A DNA stretch of 7,251 nt from an uncultured Prevotella sp. (GTDB lineage Bacteria > Bacteroidota > Bacteroidia > Bacteroidales > Bacteroidaceae). Of the stretch, positions 5,755 to 7,251 are shown piece after piece. The stretch's first letter is position 1; every line of letters starts with the position of its first letter. The notes under the pieces are model-generated. The model saw only the letters and a program-made list of their open reading frames with translations. It did not search any database and had not been told where the DNA came from. The stretch covers positions 1-7,251 of the forward strand of contig URYG01000164.1 in NCBI GenBank assembly GCA_900551985.1, written 5' to 3'. The position numbers and the translations under genes were made by a program.

Positions 5755-7220
5755 TGGCTAAAATTCAATACTTATTCAGATTGCAAGCCTGTTTTGACAA
5801 ACACAGATTGCAAATTAACGGCAAATGCCCATTGCTGACGAACAGGAATGCCCATTGCAAATTAACATTAAATATTCATAAGACTCTGAAACGATTTAAA
5901 CATATCATCAGCTGTATCATCTGGACTATCTTCGCCCTTTATGTGATACTCATCGTACTGTTGCACCTGCCACCAGTACAGACCTTCCTCGGCTCTACCG
6001 TAGCCACTGCCCTCGCCCAGAAATTCGGAACTGAAGTGAGCGTGGGAAAGATCAACCTGGGGTTCTTCAACCGAATCATCATCGACGATGTAAAGATGCT
6101 CGACCAGAAGGGCGACAGCATGATCTATGCTTCCCGACTCTCGGCAAAGGTGGACCTGCTGCCGCTGAAAGACGGAAAAATCTCGGTTTCTTCGGCACAG
6201 CTCTTCGGTCTGAGAGCCAACATCTACAAGCAGAATGCCAAGAGCGACATGAACATCCAGTTCATGCTCGATTCGCTCGCCTCGAAGGATACCACCCAGC
6301 ACAAGCCACTCGACCTGCGCATCGGAAGCGTCATCATCCGCCACGGATCCATCGCCTACAACCAGCGCGACATCGCATCGGCTGCAGGGGTATTCTCACC
6401 AAAGCACATCGGCATCAGAAACCTCTCGGCACACATCGCCCTGCATCATCTTACGGACAATGATATTCATCTATCCGTCAAGAAGATAGCCTTCACCGAT
6501 AAATCAGGACTTCAAGTAAAGAATCTCCGATTCAAGGTGAATGCAGACAAGCATCAGGCGCGCCTGAGCGACTTCCAGCTGGAACTGCCGAAGAGCAACC
6601 TGGAGCTGGAAGACCTCATCGCCACCTACCGCACCGACGAGAAGGGAAAGCTCATCAGCGAAACGCTGCAGTTTGAGGGCGGCATCAAGCCATCGCTCAT
6701 CACCCTATCGGATGTGGCTTGCTTCGCTCCTATCCTCAGAAAATGGAACGATGCCCTCTACATCGACACCCACTTCTCGGGTACCAGCACATCGGCACGC
6801 ATCCATCAGCTCCACTTCAAGACCCAGAGCGGAAGCATCCTGCTCAAGGCGAATGCCAAGGCGAGCGACTGGAACCGGAAGCTGCACTGGCTCGCCAACA
6901 TAGAGACCCTGAAGGTTTCTGACGAGGGCGTGGAGCAGATAGCCGCCAACCTGGGCAGCCAGGTGAAGATTCCGAAAGAGGTGCTCCGACTAGGCAATAT
7001 ATATTATAAAGGTGTAGCCAGCGGAAAGGGCAAGAGCCAGATAGGAACCAAGGGCGTACTGCGCACCGACGCAGGAAACGTGGAGATCGACGCCCACCAG
7101 AACGGCAAGCAGCTCTATGCCAAGGTAGACACCAAGGGCATCAACCTGAGCAAGATTCTCGACAACGCCAAGCTGGGCATCATCGCCGCCCACATCACCG
7201 CACAGGGCACCAAGGTCTGA
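5754..7220 (+). CDS. AsmA/TamB-like envelope protein, N-terminal part; start uncertain, ends early
   Basis: This resembles the N-terminus of Bacteroidetes proteins with a TamB (DUF490) or AsmA-type architecture: large, inner-membrane-anchored, periplasmic proteins thought to bridge the envelope and help lipid transport or outer-membrane protein assembly. Numbered from the GTG at 5754, there is one membrane helix at about 50-72, then the typical LPPVQTFLGS, a GTEVSVGKINLGFFNRIIID segment (92-111) and a long stretch of alternating hydrophobic residues expected for a beta-groove. The protein similarity seems to begin near residue 41 (IHKTLKRFKH), just before the helix, so the first 40 codons may be untranslated leader. 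No in-frame ATG exists there; options are GTG 5754, TTG 5781, 5808 or 5832, or a rare ATT at 5874. The frame ends in TGA at 488 codons, whereas relatives usually run to well over 1,000 residues. So this is a truncated gene, a frameshift or an assembly fault. Not called tamB. Confidence 0.75.
   Translation: MAKIQYLFRLQACFDKHRLQINGKCPLLTNRNAHCKLTLNIHKTLKRFKHIISCIIWTIFALYVILIVLLHLPPVQTFLGSTVATALAQKFGTEVSVGKINLGFFNRIIIDDVKMLDQKGDSMIYASRLSAKVDLLPLKDGKISVSSAQLFGLRANIYKQNAKSDMNIQFMLDSLASKDTTQHKPLDLRIGSVIIRHGSIAYNQRDIASAAGVFSPKHIGIRNLSAHIALHHLTDNDIHLSVKKIAFTDKSGLQVKNLRFKVNADKHQARLSDFQLELPKSNLELEDLIATYRTDEKGKLISETLQFEGGIKPSLITLSDVACFAPILRKWNDALYIDTHFSGTSTSARIHQLHFKTQSGSILLKANAKASDWNRKLHWLANIETLKVSDEGVEQIAANLGSQVKIPKEVLRLGNIYYKGVASGKGKSQIGTKGVLRTDAGNVEIDAHQNGKQLYAKVDTKGINLSKILDNAKLGIIAAHITAQGTKV
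5780..5866 (+). repeat. Degenerate repeat in the leader or start region of the TamB-like gene
   Basis: ATTGC begins at 5780, 5807, 5831 and 5854, spaced 27, 24 and 23 bases apart. Longer exact matches tie the units together: CAGATTGCAA at 5777-5786 and 5804-5813, ATTGCAAATTAAC at 5807-5819 and 5854-5866, and AATGCCCATTGC at 5824-5835 and 5847-5858. This looks like a small, decayed tandem duplication. Confidence 0.65.
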
Positions 7221-7251
7221 ACCAGGGTGCCGTAGTCGTACTGTCCCTTTA

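Noticed and set aside
5868..6344. A 158-codon minus-strand frame opposite the TamB-like gene
   Set aside because: Composition is that of a shadow frame, while the plus strand has the membrane helix and family-like sequence.

Overview
The window reads as a chromosomal piece from a member of the Bacteroidales, most likely a Prevotella/Segatella-type organism. The reasons are a moderate base composition, protein sequences that look like Bacteroidetes versions of their families, AT-rich and often SD-less leaders, and promoter candidates of the Bacteroidetes type (-7 TAnnTTTG, with a TTTG -33 box on one of them) instead of the proteobacterial -35/-10 pair. The taxon is an inference; no rRNA or other marker is present.

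About 5.6 kb of the minus strand (5601 down to base 1) is the operon for the Na+-translocating NADH:quinone oxidoreductase (Na+-NQR), in the canonical order nqrA-nqrB-nqrC-nqrD-nqrE-nqrF. nqrA to nqrE are complete. nqrF runs off the left edge after residue 381 and lacks roughly its last 40-45 residues. Gaps between genes are 39, 18, 12, 1 and 18 nt, so this is one tightly packed transcription unit. All the redox-centre landmarks that fall in the window are present: the ferredoxin cysteines, the flavin and NADH motifs of NqrF, the one-cysteine-per-half pairs of NqrD and NqrE, and the covalent-FMN threonine motifs of NqrB and NqrC. Electrons go from NADH to NqrF (FAD, 2Fe-2S), on through NqrD/E, NqrC and NqrB, to quinone, coupled to outward Na+ pumping.

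A 152-nt AT-rich intergenic region (5602-5753) separates nqrA from a divergent plus-strand gene. It carries a promoter candidate for each direction and a small AT-only palindrome in the nqrA leader.

The plus-strand gene (up to 7220) is the N-terminal part of a large AsmA/TamB-type envelope protein: one N-terminal membrane helix followed by a beta-rich periplasmic region. It is unusual at both ends. The expected start region has no in-frame ATG, holds a degenerate repeat, and its only GTG sits inside the predicted promoter. The frame closes with TGA at 488 codons, far short of the family's usual length, only 31 nt before the window ends.

No new biological system is evident: the bulk is a well-known respiratory Na+ pump. 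The points most worth a second look are the matched ribosome-binding cassettes in the operon, the duplicated tail of nqrA, and the odd ends of the TamB-like gene.
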